Below are positions 1-17,322 of a DNA stretch of 64,000 nt, one piece after another. The translations under genes were made by a program, and so were the position numbers. How positions within the stretch are numbered: position 1 is the stretch's first letter; every line of letters starts with the position of its first letter. Source of the stretch: Escarpia spicata (lineage: Eukaryota; Annelida; Polychaeta; Sabellida; Siboglinidae). The stretch spans positions 45,510,294 to 45,574,293 of the forward strand of contig OZ023213.1 in the NCBI GenBank assembly GCA_963995525.1, read 5' to 3'. The notes below the pieces were generated by a model that was given only the letters and a program-made list of their open reading frames with translations, had not been told where the DNA came from and searched no databases.

Positions 1-84
1 CTAATGGTAACCCTCTACCCATCTGGAAGTACCAGTAGTTTTCTAACATTGTGTTGAATATTCATGTTCTCTCTTTCACTTTTC

Positions 85-4063
<3,979 letters not shown>

Positions 4064-4251
4064 CAGACCTGGGGCGGAAGTACTCGGTACTCGTGTACTC
4101 GAGTACATTTTTGAAGTACTCGTACTCATAAAACTTATGGGTCATGTACTCGTACTCATTGTACTCAGATTTTACGAGTACATCTGAGTACTTTCTCAAT
4201 ATATACTGGGAACAATTAATTTATTTGCAGATATAAAATCAAACTTTCCTG
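4064..4251 (+). mobile_element. hAT-like transposon end (copy 2)
   Basis: This is the second copy of the 2513-2700 segment, offset by 1551 bp. Here the sequence continues past 4251 into non-satellite DNA (caatatttaaatgctc), so this is the fuller junction and copy 1 is the truncated duplicate. No matching inverted end (ccccaggtctg) was found to the right, so the element is incomplete. Confidence 0.55.
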
Positions 4252-4658
4252 CAATATTTAAATGCTCAACTATTTTTTAAAATACTTAGTTATTTCACAT
4301 AGAATGCCACCTTGCCATCCCTACACATAGTACATCCTCTTTCTCTGATAGCCATGAGTCCATGACTATGATACCCTAACATGGCAACAGGCAGCATCTT
4401 TCCCCAGTCAGAAACACCCTGTTAAGCAAACAATAATTGTAGGTTATCAGTTCAGGCCATAAAACTGTTTAATCAAGCCACCAGGATGTCCATAAAGGGC
4501 CAACTACTAGTAGCAGTTAACCCACCTGTTAGACAGGGAATGCATTTAATGTAGTCTGGAGACCATGCCACTTGGCACTGGCCGACAGTGCTAACTGCTA
4601 AGAACAAGAACTGCCAGTCTTCCTCTGTAGAAGTAAGATGGCTCAAGTCAGATGTCAC
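4252..4658. other. Unassigned interval
   Basis: This is non-repetitive DNA between two transposon-like ends. A 65-codon minus-strand frame (4473-4670) has mixed composition but no recognisable motif, and I do not call it a gene. It may be interior sequence of the element starting at 4064. Confidence 0.4.
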
Positions 4659-5905
4659 CAGGGGTGTCATATAACGAAGTAAAACTACTTCGTTACTCTA
4701 CTTGAGTAGTTTTTTCAAGTAACGGAGAGTAACGAAGTACTATTTATATCAACTACTTCTACTTGTAACGAAGTAGTTTTATCTAAGGTAACGCTACTTT
4801 TTACTTCGTTAACATTGCGCAAATATTATCTTTTTACTGCAATAAACGCAAATTTGCTTGGTGCTTCGGCTTGCGCCAAAATATGAATTCGTCAACCGCA
4901 TACGAAACGGCGAATCGATCGCAATATTATTCGGCACGGTAAATGTGCGTTCTAAATTGGTGTTGTGGTATTGATTGAAAGACGAAGTTGAGCCAGCTGT
5001 AAGCGTATTTATTATAGTTTTTTCAATCTTTAGTCAACCTTAGCTCTGCATTTGTCAACTCATTTGCGTGTTCGGCTGCAGAGGTCTCATTACGTCATCG
5101 CTACCATATTATCGTCCAGTTCACCGTGGACTGTTAATCCGTAATCTATTTTAAAACTCTACAACATATATGAATTGTATTCAGTTCAACATTCAACAGT
5201 GTACGTATGGCATTTAAACATAATACACATTGACGTTGGCTGGCATCTTAATAAGCTTCATGAATCGCGTAATTATAGATAGCGCGGCCTGCACAATGAC
5301 TGGCTTCAACCTGGACTTCGACGGCGTTCTTGGTCAGTTGGTGCAGCGACCGTGGTCGTCGTAGCTAGCGCCCATGGTGGCAGATACCGGAACACATTTC
5401 CGTACCCCGCTGTCGAATTTACGAAAACAAAATATGGTTTTCTATACAACATTTCAAAATAAGAAAGCATCATATGAATCCATGGAATTGACCTTTTTAA
5501 ATAATTTATTTACATTTTTATTACTTTTTAGTGCAATTTCTACTGACTTTTTAACGATTATTTTATATATATATTTGTTTATCATATGGACATTTTAATT
5601 ATACATTTATCTATTCATTTAAATATATATCTAAATAAATTAAAATATTCATTTAAATATTTTAATTTATTTATATATATATTTATTCCACTTCTACAAA
5701 GGAACTGTGATGGTACATTTCGTGCGGAATGTAACAAAGTGCACATAATAATAATAAATAGAACATTATTCATATACATAGTTAATATCTGTTGGAGTTA
5801 AACAGTCATTATTTTCAATCTGTCTTAATTTTTTTGTTCGCCGATGCAGTAATTATTGTTGTTACTTGCCTGACAAAACATCTTACCGTTCTACTTTTAC
5901 TTCTA
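4659..5905 (+). mobile_element. hAT-like element, left end with TIR-like start
   Basis: The interval starts caggggtgtcata and then repeats acgaagta/tacttcgtt and ctacttgagtag words for about 150 bp. This closely resembles the termini of hAT (Tol2/Ac-type) elements, which begin CAGnGGTG and carry subterminal AAGTA motifs. The interior to about 5905 is AT-rich and has no transposase. The right boundary is set only by the return of satellite after cttttacttctacttg. No cacccctg right terminus was seen, so the copy is truncated or the right end has decayed. Confidence 0.5.
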
Positions 5906-7010
<1,105 letters not shown>

Positions 7011-7017
7011 CACGGCT

Positions 7018-7215
7018 AGCATTGGTTCAACCTCCACCAAATACATCGAGTGGGATTTGCCATTTTTACTATCCACAGTGGCTATTAGTATAACTTTGCA
7101 TTAACAATTTAACATGTTTCACAACTCTCACTTGCTAGGGGGTGCCACTGCATCAATTTACGTTTTCTGTGATACTTGGTGACGACCAAACCACGCCTCA
7201 ACACTTAATGATGAA
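7018..7215 (+). repeat. Dispersed repeat family A, copy 1
   Basis: Ordered landmarks are shared with copies near 29785, 51586 and 55850: gcattggttcaa, then a cacttgctaggnggt-gccact block, then tggtgacgaccaaaccac. Copies are in the same orientation and diverged. There is no coding potential. It may be a SINE or a MITE; boundaries are approximate. Confidence 0.6.
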
Positions 7216-7295
7216 TGTATTTTTAAACTTTGCAGACTTATGCGACTATTAATTTTGTACGACAGCGTTTACGTTGAAAGACAAAATCATCGCAC

Positions 7296-7425
7296 CTGCA
7301 ACTCTTTAGAGCGTGCTTCCTTGAGTTCTCTTTCTCGGGCCTTCACTGCTTTTGCTTCCATGCGAATCTTCATCTTTTTGTTCCACGATGTTTTCAGTGT
7401 ATCCATACGCATCATATCATTGTGA
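7296..7425 (-). CDS. CCDC86: CCDC86 exon 2
   Basis: On the minus strand the acceptor is actttctttcag and the donor is gtgcga. The exon is 130 bp, completes one codon from exon 1 and ends in phase 0. It encodes HNDMMRMDTLKTSWNKKMK and then about 24 residues rich in Lys, Arg, Glu and Ala, which predicts a charged helix as in the Cgr1 domain. Confidence 0.75.
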
Positions 7426-9846
7426 CTGAAAGAAAACAGGAGCGGGTAAGTCTAACTCTTTGTTGGCAATTTACTAAAAACTCATTGTACCACTGATCTA
7501 CAATCAGGAGCTAAGCCAGAGACCCGTCTGCTTGTCTTCAAGATTGGCAGATGACTGGCTAGTGGCCAAGACGGGTAATTACAAATTATAAGACTGGTGG
7601 AATTTGAGGGGGACCAGGTGGGCACTAGATTAACTAATAGTTCCAAGTCTAGGGGCCCACATTAATAACTATTAATGGCACAACTGGTAGTGAAACAAAT
7701 CAAATGGATCAGTATTCATTAAATAAATGGCTCAGATGACACTGGTTTGTCATTGAGAAAACTAAACTGGCCAATAAGGGCTGTGATTAACGTGGATGGC
7801 TTCCACTCACACGTTAGAAAGATTTTTTTAAGATTGGCAACAAATTATTTCTCGCTATGGGCATGTCTACAATCAGTCATTATAAAAAAGTATTCCACAT
7901 TGTTACCTTATTTTAAGTCAGGTGCTAGCAAAATTTTTGTTGATTATATTGGCCCATTTAAAATAATATTAATATCTTGGTGCTTTTTTATTGTGAGAAG
8001 AAAAGATAAACAATCAAATTTGTCTTCGTATTAAGCTCATTGTAATTTCGCGGTAGTTACGTCGAATTGCCGTGTTCACTGCCAATCGATGCATCACAAT
8101 TAGTTTCCTTTTACATACAAAGTGGCAGCAAATTGTACATAATTTGTTCCAAACCTGCACTTTTAATGGTGACACAAAAAACTGGCTGGAAATGAGGAAT
8201 GCGTCTTCTTAGTAGAGTTTGTCATATTAACTAATTACGGAAATGATTTTCCAAACATAGTAAAATGTACAATTTAACAAAATGTTCACATTTAAATGAA
8301 TATATTTAATTCACGGGAACAAAGTTATTGACTATTCGTAAGACTTATTTTGTTTTTTACACTAATTAGAAACCTTTCACTTCCTGCAAACCATACTGAT
8401 TATAATAATTGACTTAATTAATTGAGCTACTTTTTAACAGAAACAATGCCAGTATTATAACTAGCATACACCACTCACGCGCCTGTATACATTAACGATA
8501 TACGATATATATATCGTGCACGAATATGTGTACAGAAATGATAGCGAACACACAGTCACACATCATACTTGTGCACATACTGTCACATATCATACATCAG
8601 ACCTGCCTACCCCAAAAACTTCCTGTCAGTAAATCCATCTTCCCATTTACACTGATTTTCAGGAATATAGGCTTGCTGTCAGTAATAGTTCAGAACCGTG
8701 TCAGATATTGTCACGAAAAGAACACCACTGACACTGTCAGTAATACTTTGATACTGTGACTATGACGATAGTTGCACCCAAAACATAATTGTCTCTAATA
8801 ATTGTTTTTAAGTGTTCAGTTAACAAGGTAAGATAGATGTTCATAATCAGCATTGATGGAAATCAAACGTGAAGAAGCGTAACTGTAATGTAAATGAGTG
8901 TATCCACATTGTAATTCTGATTTTATGTAAATTAAAAAAACTGCATGCTGACTACAAAAACTTGACAAATTATAACAATGCATCACGTCATTGTCTATTT
9001 GTGGTGTCATTAGCCTATGATTAGGATTAATATTAGTAGCCGGTATATCTAGGGCCAGGCTATAGACGACACAGTATAGTAGCTTGACTAGATCAAAGAC
9101 AGTTATGCCGGGGGACGGCAAAACCATTACGTTACGCTAGTCATCGACATCGTCTAGACTATAGTCTACTCAACTCTAGTATAAGCCTATCCCTCTATTA
9201 TAGGCTGTAAATGATAGACTAAACTCAATAAATACACTAACTTAGTCTTACTACTCTTAGTACAGTCAGTTGGCCTAACACTACAAGTACATCACTCACT
9301 ACTCTGTCACTAGTACTAGTCTAATGACGTAGTCAGTACCTGCAACTATCCCGGTCACCAGTGACCATGTGAAATAGGAAAATAAATTTCGTGTATCCGG
9401 CAATATGTAAAGCCGACCCTCTTCTTAAACAATACGGGCCATGTCTGCGTGCATGCTGTTATAAATGTTTGCAGTACACGTTTCTTCTTGGCTGGTAGTG
9501 GTACCGTTTCGTTTCCTGGCATCATTTTGTACCGCGTGAGTCGTGACTTCGTTTTGTTTGAGCGCCATGAGCGTGGAAATGCGAATTTGTCGTAGCGCTG
9601 TTTCCTATTGGTCAGATTACGACCAGAAGCAGCGAATGAAAAACCATATCACAACAAGCAGCGTATATATGCTGCCACCTGTTGATTAAAGTGAAGCTAA
9701 ATTTGAGGAGTACGGAATTGATTGACACTCATTGTGACAACGAAAGAATCCGTAATATTTTTATCCCTCACCGTAATACCGTAATTTTAGGTGTATTTCC
9801 GGAATGATTCCGGACAATCCGGAATGGTAGGCAGGTCTGCATACAT

Positions 9847-9942
<96 letters not shown>

Positions 9943-12900
9943 ACATATCATACATGCACACACACACAGTTACATATCATACATGCACACACACACACAC
10001 AGTTACATATCATACATGCACACACATACAGTTACATATCATACATGCACACACATACACAGTTACATATCATACATGCACACACACACAGTTACATATC
10101 ATACATGCACACACATACACAGTTACATATCATACATGCACACACACACACACAGTTACATATCATACATGCACACACACACAGTTACATATCATACATG
10201 CACACACATACACAGTTACATATCATACATGCACACACACACACACAGTTACATATCATACATGCACACATACACAGTTACATATCATACATGCACACAC
10301 ATACACAGTTACATATCATACATGCACACACACATACACAGTCACATATCATAGATGCACACACATACACACACACATATCAATTATCATACATGTGCAC
10401 ATACACAGTCACATATCATACATGCACACATACAGTCACATATCATACATGCATGCATACAGTCACATATCATACATGTGCACATACAGTCACATATCAT
10501 ACATGTGCACATACAATCACATATCATACACAGGGTTTTTGTTAAGAACCGGCACCCAGGTAATTTACCCGGCATTGGCGATCCATATACCCGGCTATCG
10601 AGAACGGAGAAGGGAAGCTTTTTTTAATAGCACACGTATGTGATTCACGACGCAAGACAACGTTTTCTGCTTTTCGTGTGCCTTTACGTTACAAATTGTG
10701 CAGTATTCCACAAATAGTTCAGCGTATGATGATTACGACATATCGCAACAAACCCGCACGGTTGGCGACTGTCATTTTTGCGTTAATAAATAGCACAGTT
10801 CATGTCGTTCCTCTGAATTTACTTCCAACAATTTTTAGCGTTATTCCCGATAGAGTCCGCCACTATGTTTTTTTTGTAGAAGGGTGCCCCTAGCGAACCG
10901 CTTAGCAACAATGTCGGCGTAGTGACATTATTTCACAAATTAAAATAACCTAAGACTAAATTCAGAAGCAGAAAAGTTAGAAGTTGTGATATGTAGCCGC
11001 ATATGGGTATTTAATGATTACGAGAGTTTTGTGGGACTGCTTAACACTACGGCTACGCCGATGAAGCGTGGCATGTTCGCTACCGTCGACGTTGTGTCGT
11101 AATCCCGAAAAGCGAATATGTCTTTCTTTGGCTTGTACGATACGTTTCTGATCTTTTTCAATTTGGTTTATAGCCACACATTGGTTCAGTAGGCTCAAAT
11201 ATCGCTCCGGTTTGCATCAACTTGTGTTGTTATATCACTCTTTCCACGCACGTTGCGTGCCTAACCCACGGCCACACTGACACAAACCGGAGGCGGAGCG
11301 CTATTTGGGCCTAAAAGGTGGCATAGAACGCAATATGTTGTTATTATTATTATTTTGTAACATTACATGCCTGTGCAATGTTCAATGGCGGAAAGGACAC
11401 ATAATGGTTTAAAATGTAGACAAACATTTAGGACTAGTTATATATAAGGGAGGCATCGAGGTGGGCTTGGTTTCTACACAACTTATTTAAAGAGATTCCC
11501 ATTCAAAGCTACAGGCTCCATATGGCATGTGAACTAGGAGGCTTTAGGTTTATCAAGAGTCCAACGATTTTCACTTACATATAAATCACCCTACCAGATA
11601 TTTATTAATTATATTGCTAAACCTATTCACACTGTTAGAATTAGCACAATCAGCTTGCTTGATCCATTCAAAGTATTGTATTTGTAATTTATACGTAATT
11701 TATAAAGATTTCATTATGCCTAGCGACAAACACAATGTTACAATCTCGTTATGTTGGAAATAATATTGATGTTAAGAATCAATCTTGTTTTGTATTAAAG
11801 AAATGATAGACTGACGGTGTATGTCACCTCAATGAAAAGGGATGGGAATTCTGCTAGCAGTTATTTTTACAATAGACATTAATTATTCCCTGACTTGTTT
11901 CAATTATAAAGCTTATAATGATACTATTGTGATGTGAAATACTTAAACATTATGTTAAATATTTATTTTCATAGTTATTAGTAATTTTATTATGAAACTA
12001 ACGTGTGAGCACTTGAGCCCTCCTGTGCTTCGACTTGGATTTCATTACCACCATAGTGGTTGGAGAATGAATGTCCTCATAGCATTGTCTACAGATAGCA
12101 GTGTCTGTAAAGTCAGACACACATAGGCCTACATTGTATGTTGTCTACAGATAGCAGTGTCTGTAAAGTCAGAGACACGTAGGCCTACATTGTATGTTGT
12201 CTACAGACAGCAGAGTCTATAAAGTCAGAGAAATGCAGGCCTACGTTGTTATGTTGTCTACAGACAGCAGTGTCTGTAAAGTCAGAGACACGCAGGCCTA
12301 CGTTGTATGTTGTCTACAGACAGCAGTGTCTGTAAAGTCAGAGACACGTAGGCCTACGTTGTATGTTGTCTACAGACAGCAGTGTCTGTAAAGTCAGAGA
12401 CACGTAGGCCTACGTTGTATGTTGTCTACGGACAGCAGAGTCTATAAAGTCAGAGACACGTAGGCCTACGTTGTATGTTGTTTACAGACAGCAGTGTCTG
12501 TAAAGTCAGAGACACGCAGGCCTACGTTGTATGTTGTCTACAGACAGCAGTGTCTGTAAAGTCGGAGACACGCAGGCCTACTTTGTATGTTGTCTACAGA
12601 CAGCAGTCTGTAAAGTCAGAGACACGCAGGCCTACGTTGTACGTTGTCTACACTACAGACAGCAGTGTCTGTAAAGTCAGAGACACGTAGGCCTACGTTG
12701 TATGTTGTCTACAGACAGCAGTGTCTGTAAAGTCAGACACGTAGGCCTACGTTGTATGTTGTCTACAGACAGCAGTGTCTGTAAAGTCAGAATGCGAAAT
12801 TTGATCGTGGTAGGAATGTAAAAAAATTTTTTGGGTAATGTAGTATGTGTATCCTATATGTAATGTAAGTAAGATATGTGAGAAGTTTGGCGACTGTAGA

Positions 12901-13444
12901 CGTCGTAGGTGGTCGTTTTCATGGTTAGGCCAGAAAGTAAAAGGTCGCCAAATTATCTTAAAAATAACCACAACTTGCACTGTTAGGAAACAAAGTACAA
13001 AAAAGGTATTCAACCCATCCAAAGGCAATGATCCATAGGCATAGAATCCCGTTAGATGCCCTATTATTGCCTAACACTAGTAACAGTAAGTGAGTAACAA
13101 GATCGCTTCATGTACCTTTGCGTTCGTGTCGTCTTCCACACCCTTCCAGACTTTGGTTTTCCTCTTGGGATAACTGTTGAACTCTCCATTTTACGTGACA
13201 ATTGCGTTGGTTGCTGCCGTAATGTAGTATGATTGACATTTGTTTCAGAATCGCTGTCACTTTCGATTACTATTGCCATCTGGCTAGTAATATCTCCACA
13301 GTTTACATTCTGGGACCCTACATTTTCATCACTGCCACTGGCATCACTGCCATCAGTTCTATTTATTCTGTTGCCATTTTCTTCGCTACCAAGTTTGTTC
13401 GTTTTGTGCTCTTTCCTTTTTGTCATTCCTTTGCATTTTGTCAT
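7296..13444 (-). CDS. CCDC86: CCDC86/Cgr1-family nucleolar protein gene (5' part, 2 exons)
   Basis: Gene-level span. The exons are 13116-13444 and 7296-7425 and join in phase (2 bases plus 1 base). The protein starts MTKCKGMTKRKEHK and has a Ser/Asp/Asn-rich acidic linker. It then carries the family signature IPRGKPKSGRVWK and, in exon 2, LKTSWNKKMK followed by a basic charged helix. The order GKPxSGRVWK, then LxTSWxxKM, then a long basic coiled coil is diagnostic of CCDC86 (cyclon) and yeast Cgr1. In those relatives the protein is nucleolar, linked to rRNA processing or the mitotic chromosome periphery. The C-terminal exon(s) were not found and are probably left of the window, across the large satellite. 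The intron between the two exons is 5.7 kb and holds a 1.24 kb inverted-repeat element and a 57-bp minisatellite. Confidence 0.75.
7426..8529. other. CCDC86 intron, no gene seen
   Basis: AT-rich unique sequence. No conserved frame, RNA gene or clear repeat was recognised. It belongs to the intron upstream of exon 2 on the minus strand. Confidence 0.5.
8530..8597. repeat. Satellite remnant left of the inverted-repeat element
   Basis: Short stretch of the catatcatacat family (cacacagtcacacatcat, gtcacatatcatacat). With 9840-10533 it shows that the 8598-9839 element landed inside a satellite array. Confidence 0.85.
8598..9839. mobile_element. Non-autonomous DNA transposon, 14-bp TIRs and 7-bp target duplication
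   Basis: The left end cagacctgcctacc is matched in inverted orientation by the right end ggtaggcaggtctg, a perfect 14-bp terminal inverted repeat. The element is 1242 bp long. The direct repeat catacat abuts both ends (8591-8597 and 9840-9846), as expected for a target-site duplication within the satellite. No transposase frame exists inside. The first 8 bases (cagacctg) match the termini at 2513 and 4064, so a related transposase may have moved both. hAT is plausible, but its usual duplication is 8 bp. Confidence 0.85.
9840..10533. repeat. Compound (CA)n satellite, block 3
   Basis: A pure CA run to about 9938 is followed by units with the cagttacatatcatacatgc variant (cagttac instead of cagtcac), a local homogenised sub-family. 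It decays into gtgcacatacagtcac units before ending near 10530. Confidence 0.95.
10534..12083. other. CCDC86 intron, no gene seen
   Basis: AT-rich unique DNA. Short frames at 10678-10893 and 10977-11198 show no recognisable motif. No RNA gene was seen. Confidence 0.4.
12084..12790. repeat. 57-bp minisatellite, about 12 copies
   Basis: The unit contains ttgtctacagacagcagtg, ctgtaaagtcagagacacg and taggcctacgttgtatg. The spacing is 56-57 bp, with occasional small indels (for example cagtctg at 12603 and an extra ctacactac at 12648). It lies in the first intron of CCDC86, about 330 bp from the exon 1 donor. A frame of about 65-70 codons across it is a repeat artefact. Confidence 0.95.
13116..13444 (-). 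CDS. CCDC86: CCDC86 exon 1 (start codon exon)
   Basis: The first ATG on the minus strand is at 13444. The frame is open further upstream only through a GTG, so this ATG is preferred. The exon ends ..aacgcaaag with donor gtacat. It encodes about 109 residues: a basic start (KCKGMTKRKEHK), a Ser/Asp/Asn-rich acidic middle (SDASGSDENVGS, ESDSDSE) and the Cgr1/CCDC86 motif IPRGKPKSGRVWK. The opposite-strand frame at 13229-13795 is a shadow. Confidence 0.75.
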
Positions 13445-13784
13445 ACCGAAATGTATATACTTCACAGTACACTAACAGCGTACTCAAACGTTCCACAACG
13501 ATCGCTTCCCGTCAACGAAGGAGCACATGGCGGTATGCACTTGATGCATACCGCATCGGACCTATTTGAACTGGTGTCACGCCCCCCCGTCTCAATTTTT
13601 CTGGCTCCGCGACATGGCGCCACTATTCTCAAGCGAGCCTGTGTTTCTCGACCAAACGATACGTATATCTTCTACGATTGTTCTGATCTTGGGTCTAGCA
13701 CGACGATAGATATTTTATGCAATTTAACAAATGTTGTTGTATGTTGTGATATGCCATTTCATGTTGCGGTGGTAGTAGTAGTAG
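13445..13784 (-). promoter_or_regulatory. Probable CCDC86 5' UTR/promoter region
   Basis: The region directly upstream of the CCDC86 start is comparatively CpG-containing (gcgccactattctc, cgtcaacgaag). No TATA box or other core element stands out. Assignment is positional. Confidence 0.35.
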
Positions 13785-13935
13785 TACCCAGTTAGCACAA
13801 CTACGGCGGCCGACAGCGGGCCGAGAGCAGCAAACTTGTCGGCCCGCTGTCGGCATCGGCCTGCGGGCCGAGGGAAGTTTGTCCGACGGCTCGCCTTCGG
13901 GCCGAGGGCGGTTCATCGTAGTCCATTTGACAGTC
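13785..13935. repeat. GC-rich palindromic repeat (ggccgac/gtcggcc)
   Basis: Begins near cccagttagcacaac. Then ccgacagcgggccgag is answered in inverted orientation by cggcccgctgtcgg about 40 bp later, followed by further cgggccgagg words. The very high GC and hairpin potential contrast with AT-rich flanks. It resembles the terminal part of a DNA element, but no partner end was identified. Confidence 0.5.
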
Positions 13936-14309
13936 ATATGTATAAGGTCAGATGAAGGTCAAGTTTGACCTCTCGGTGGACAATGAATGGAAACATGCAC
14001 ATCAATGGATAATCTTACAATATTTGTTCGTGAGAAAAAACAGTAATCAGTCATATTTGAAACACGTAGTCACATATGTTACACATAGTGTATCGTGCAA
14101 ATATAATTGTGAACATTGGCATTCATATTTCTTTGTGAGGGAAATTCTTGCATTAAGTAATCGTGTACGAAAGTCACTGTAGAGATGTTACACGGATTGA
14201 TATCCGTAACTATAGATAAAACATAGTTTTATGCAATGCTATGCTATAAGCGCAATGTTTACGCTATCTTAGTAACTGCAGATATCGCCTAATAATCTTC
14301 AGCTTTTAT

Positions 14310-14483
14310 CTATTCCCACTCATCATCCAGGTAATCAGGATCACCAAGACCATCCTCAATATCTTCATGGCCTTCACCCTCCTCATCTACATCCTCATCC
14401 TCTACACTCTCATCCTCAAAATCCTCTTCCTCATATCCCCCATCTCGATACCCTCCTCGTCTCCAGCCTGAGCCTCTTCTGTC
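14310..14483 (-). pseudogene. Acidic C-terminal-like frame, unrecognised
   Basis: A minus-strand frame of 57 residues plus a stop begins with an RRGSGWRRGGYRDGGY segment. It then has a strongly acidic tail (YEEEDFEDE, VDEEGEGHEDIEDG) ending DDEWE-stop. A stop lies immediately upstream in frame, and neighbouring frames hold a basic stretch, so it may be a frameshifted end of a mobile-element protein. It could also be an acidic low-complexity artefact. No family is assigned. Confidence 0.25.
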
Positions 14484-16461
14484 TCAGTGTACGGATTACA
14501 GCAGCCCTCTTCGCCAGAGCACTTGCAGTATGATATGCACGAAAGGTGTTCTTTGTCGCAGCCACAAACCTCTGTGCTGCACTTCTTGCCCTGTGCCCAA
14601 CAGAAATGGATTCTACGTACCCCGTAAAAGAGGTAGTATACACAATTCTAAGAAAAGTGGTTCTAAAGTAATTTTTTCAAGATATCGATAAGGCGCCATC
14701 TTGGATTTATGCAAATTACCAGAGTTGTCCAAAGTTGCTGTTTGGGCAACCAAGCTGAATTTGTTCTAGGATCCTATGTGAGTACAAATCAACAGAAAAA
14801 GTTCATAGGATAGAAAATTTCTAGGTTCATGGAATTACAAATGGACTATCGTTGGACGCCGATACTGCAGTGGCACGGGAACGAAATTCATATTCGGGGG
14901 GGGGGGGCTAACGGAGCTTCAGCACGTCTGAAAAATGTTCGCCTCCGTGCCGCCGAATATCTTCACATCTTCCTTTACCTTTTGGCTGTCTCAGTTGGTT
15001 CGACTGAGGGGTGGAGAGTGCTGTCAGATTTTTTTTTCGAACGGGGACAGTGCTGTTGACAATTTTGTTTTTTACGACGCGCCGGTGCTGTCAATTTACC
15101 TGTCAAACAGAAATACACATTACCCGTCTCATAAAATTTACATTTTCACCCGCCATTGACGCTCGCCACAAAAAAACTAACATTCACGCTCACCATTAAT
15201 GGTGGCAGAACCATGTCTGTCCCCCCCCCCGGAGAAATTCCAGGGCTGCCCCCCTCCCTCCCTGTTCCCGGGCCTGTGCGATACTGTGCCGATGGTTAGC
15301 CACTCATGGGCCGACTGTGCCTTATTTTGCTAAATGTGTGTATATGTGTGTTTTCAAGTTATAAGACTAAATTATACATATACACTTATGTATATTCATT
15401 TGGTCTTATAACATGTCAAGTTAAACATTTCAATAGTAATCATCATGCATTGTCTCTCTAATGATAAAAATGAGCATTACTCAATAGTAATATATCATTT
15501 AGGAACATAACAAATGTAAAACTGCTTCAAAAAGAGACTATGTGTCGAATATCCCATCCAAATATTATAAAGTAAAATTAAATACGCACACAACTCCAAT
15601 GCACACGACAAACAAATAATTTAATACAACAAAAGCAATGTTCCACTTAGTGTCCAATTCAAATATTTGATAAAAAAGCTGCTTAATTATAAACTCTTTT
15701 CTGCTACATCCAGCTGCATTTTCCACCCGTTGCTGTATAACACAATTCCCGTTAGAGGCAGTCTTGAAATACTTCATAATGTTCTCTTGATGTTGTAGTC
15801 AGTGACAAGTTATCACTTCATTCTTTCTGACAGAATCTGGAATATTAACGTCAAAATATAAAATTTATCCAATCAATGTACCGCATTGTACAAAGCCTAG
15901 TATCTATAGAATGTATAAAATATTAAACAAAACTTGTCTCATAAGAAGGCCACATAAAATAATTTATTTTACTTTAATTTTTTTAAATAATTCCCGGTAT
16001 CTCACCAGCATGTGAATAAAAAAATAGGTTCCACAACACTTTATTTTTAAATATAATTATCATCTGATTAAATATGCATGCAATAATTATCGCAAAAAAA
16101 GGAAAAATATATTTCACAACAGGCCAAAGGAATGTACATACTACGGGTGTGCAGCTTGTAAGAAATACACTCAGTAGACATCTTAAGACTTTTAAGTTGT
16201 AGATGATAAGTTGATGATCAACATACGCACATTTACAAAAAAATCGCATTTACTTTTAACAGAGTTCTGATGAGAAACCTGGAATTGTTTTTATAAGGCC
16301 TAAAGGCAAACGTCGTAAATGGCAAAAATTGTGCGGGCAATAAGCTGACAGGAGGCGCCTAGTGTAAGTACTTCATATGTCACACATTCACATTGTCACA
16401 CTCACAAACAGGAACACACAGCATAGGGGCAGCATTTGTTTTGATGTTGATGAGACATCAT

Positions 16462-16497
<36 letters not shown>

Positions 16498-17322
16498 TAC
16501 CATGATCCATAAGCCATGGCGTAGGGCGGCTACAATCATGATATCAGTCATCAGCCATGTTTTACAATGGGAATACCGATAACTAGTTTCTGCAGTATAC
16601 AATGTTTGCCTATGAAGTAATTCCAAACTTAATGTATTTGAAAAATCTAAAAATATAACAAAGATTTAGTGGAACGGCGTACAGAAAGGGCCCCTTAACC
16701 GAGATTTGTCATCAAGTGGGTATCACCCTGTATACTGCAGGCCCCTTAGCATGGATGCTTTTTGGGATGCGTTTTGGACGAAAGCATTTTGGTGAATTTG
16801 TATCAAGTGCAAAGGTTTCAGCCGGAGCCTCAGCTCCTGCCCATCGGACTGGCATCGAAAGACGAGTGGCGATGGAGGGCGCTGTTGCACAATGTCTGCG
16901 GTGACGTTCTGCCCGTAGAATCCTAGCATACGAGCCTGTATTTTCATATGGACCATACAAGAGTGTGGGATTTGGTTACGACCCCAATTTAACCTACAAA
17001 ATTATTGTTCCGAATATACACCGTCTGGGCAAAATCTCGGTGCCCAAATGAACGTATTTGAAATATAATTATGGGTAGGAATTAGCTATATGATCTAAAA
17101 CCGATCAGTAACAAACTAAGTTAGGGAAATGGTATGTACAGTTACACACGGGTTAAATAATGTCCATTTGGGTTGGGAATCTCTGAACGCCTCCACGCGG
17201 TCCAACCCGTACAACTAACTTTCCAGAAGGGGAGTTAGGCCAAACGTTCGGAGCTTCACTGTCGGGCGGTGTTTTTCCCAGCAGTGTCGTAAGCGCGATT
17301 TCGTAATACATTTATATTTGCT
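14484..17322. other. Intergenic, no gene supported
   Basis: AT-rich at 15300-16300, with a homopolymer G tract near 14897 and a C tract near 15221. Minus-strand frames at 15565-15777 and 15983-16249 look hydrophobic, as AT-rich noise often does, and match no family I recognise. Frames at 16700-16960 overlap on both strands without motifs. Confidence 0.4.
16457..16496. repeat. (CAT)n microsatellite
   Basis: About eleven consecutive atc/cat triplets flanked by degenerate copies. It is responsible for the Met run in a minus-strand frame there. Confidence 0.9.

Noticed and set aside
12084..12790. CRISPR-like regular spacing of repeats
   Set aside because: Whole 57-bp units are repeated with no unique spacers, and the genome is eukaryotic.
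13229..13795. 188-codon plus-strand frame
   Set aside because: It overlaps CCDC86 exon 1 in antisense, is hydrophobic and unmotivated, and the minus frame carries the conserved motif.
15983..16249. Hydrophobic minus-strand frame that could be a membrane protein
   Set aside because: AT-rich DNA readily gives Phe/Ile/Leu frames. No flanking splice signals or family match that I can see.
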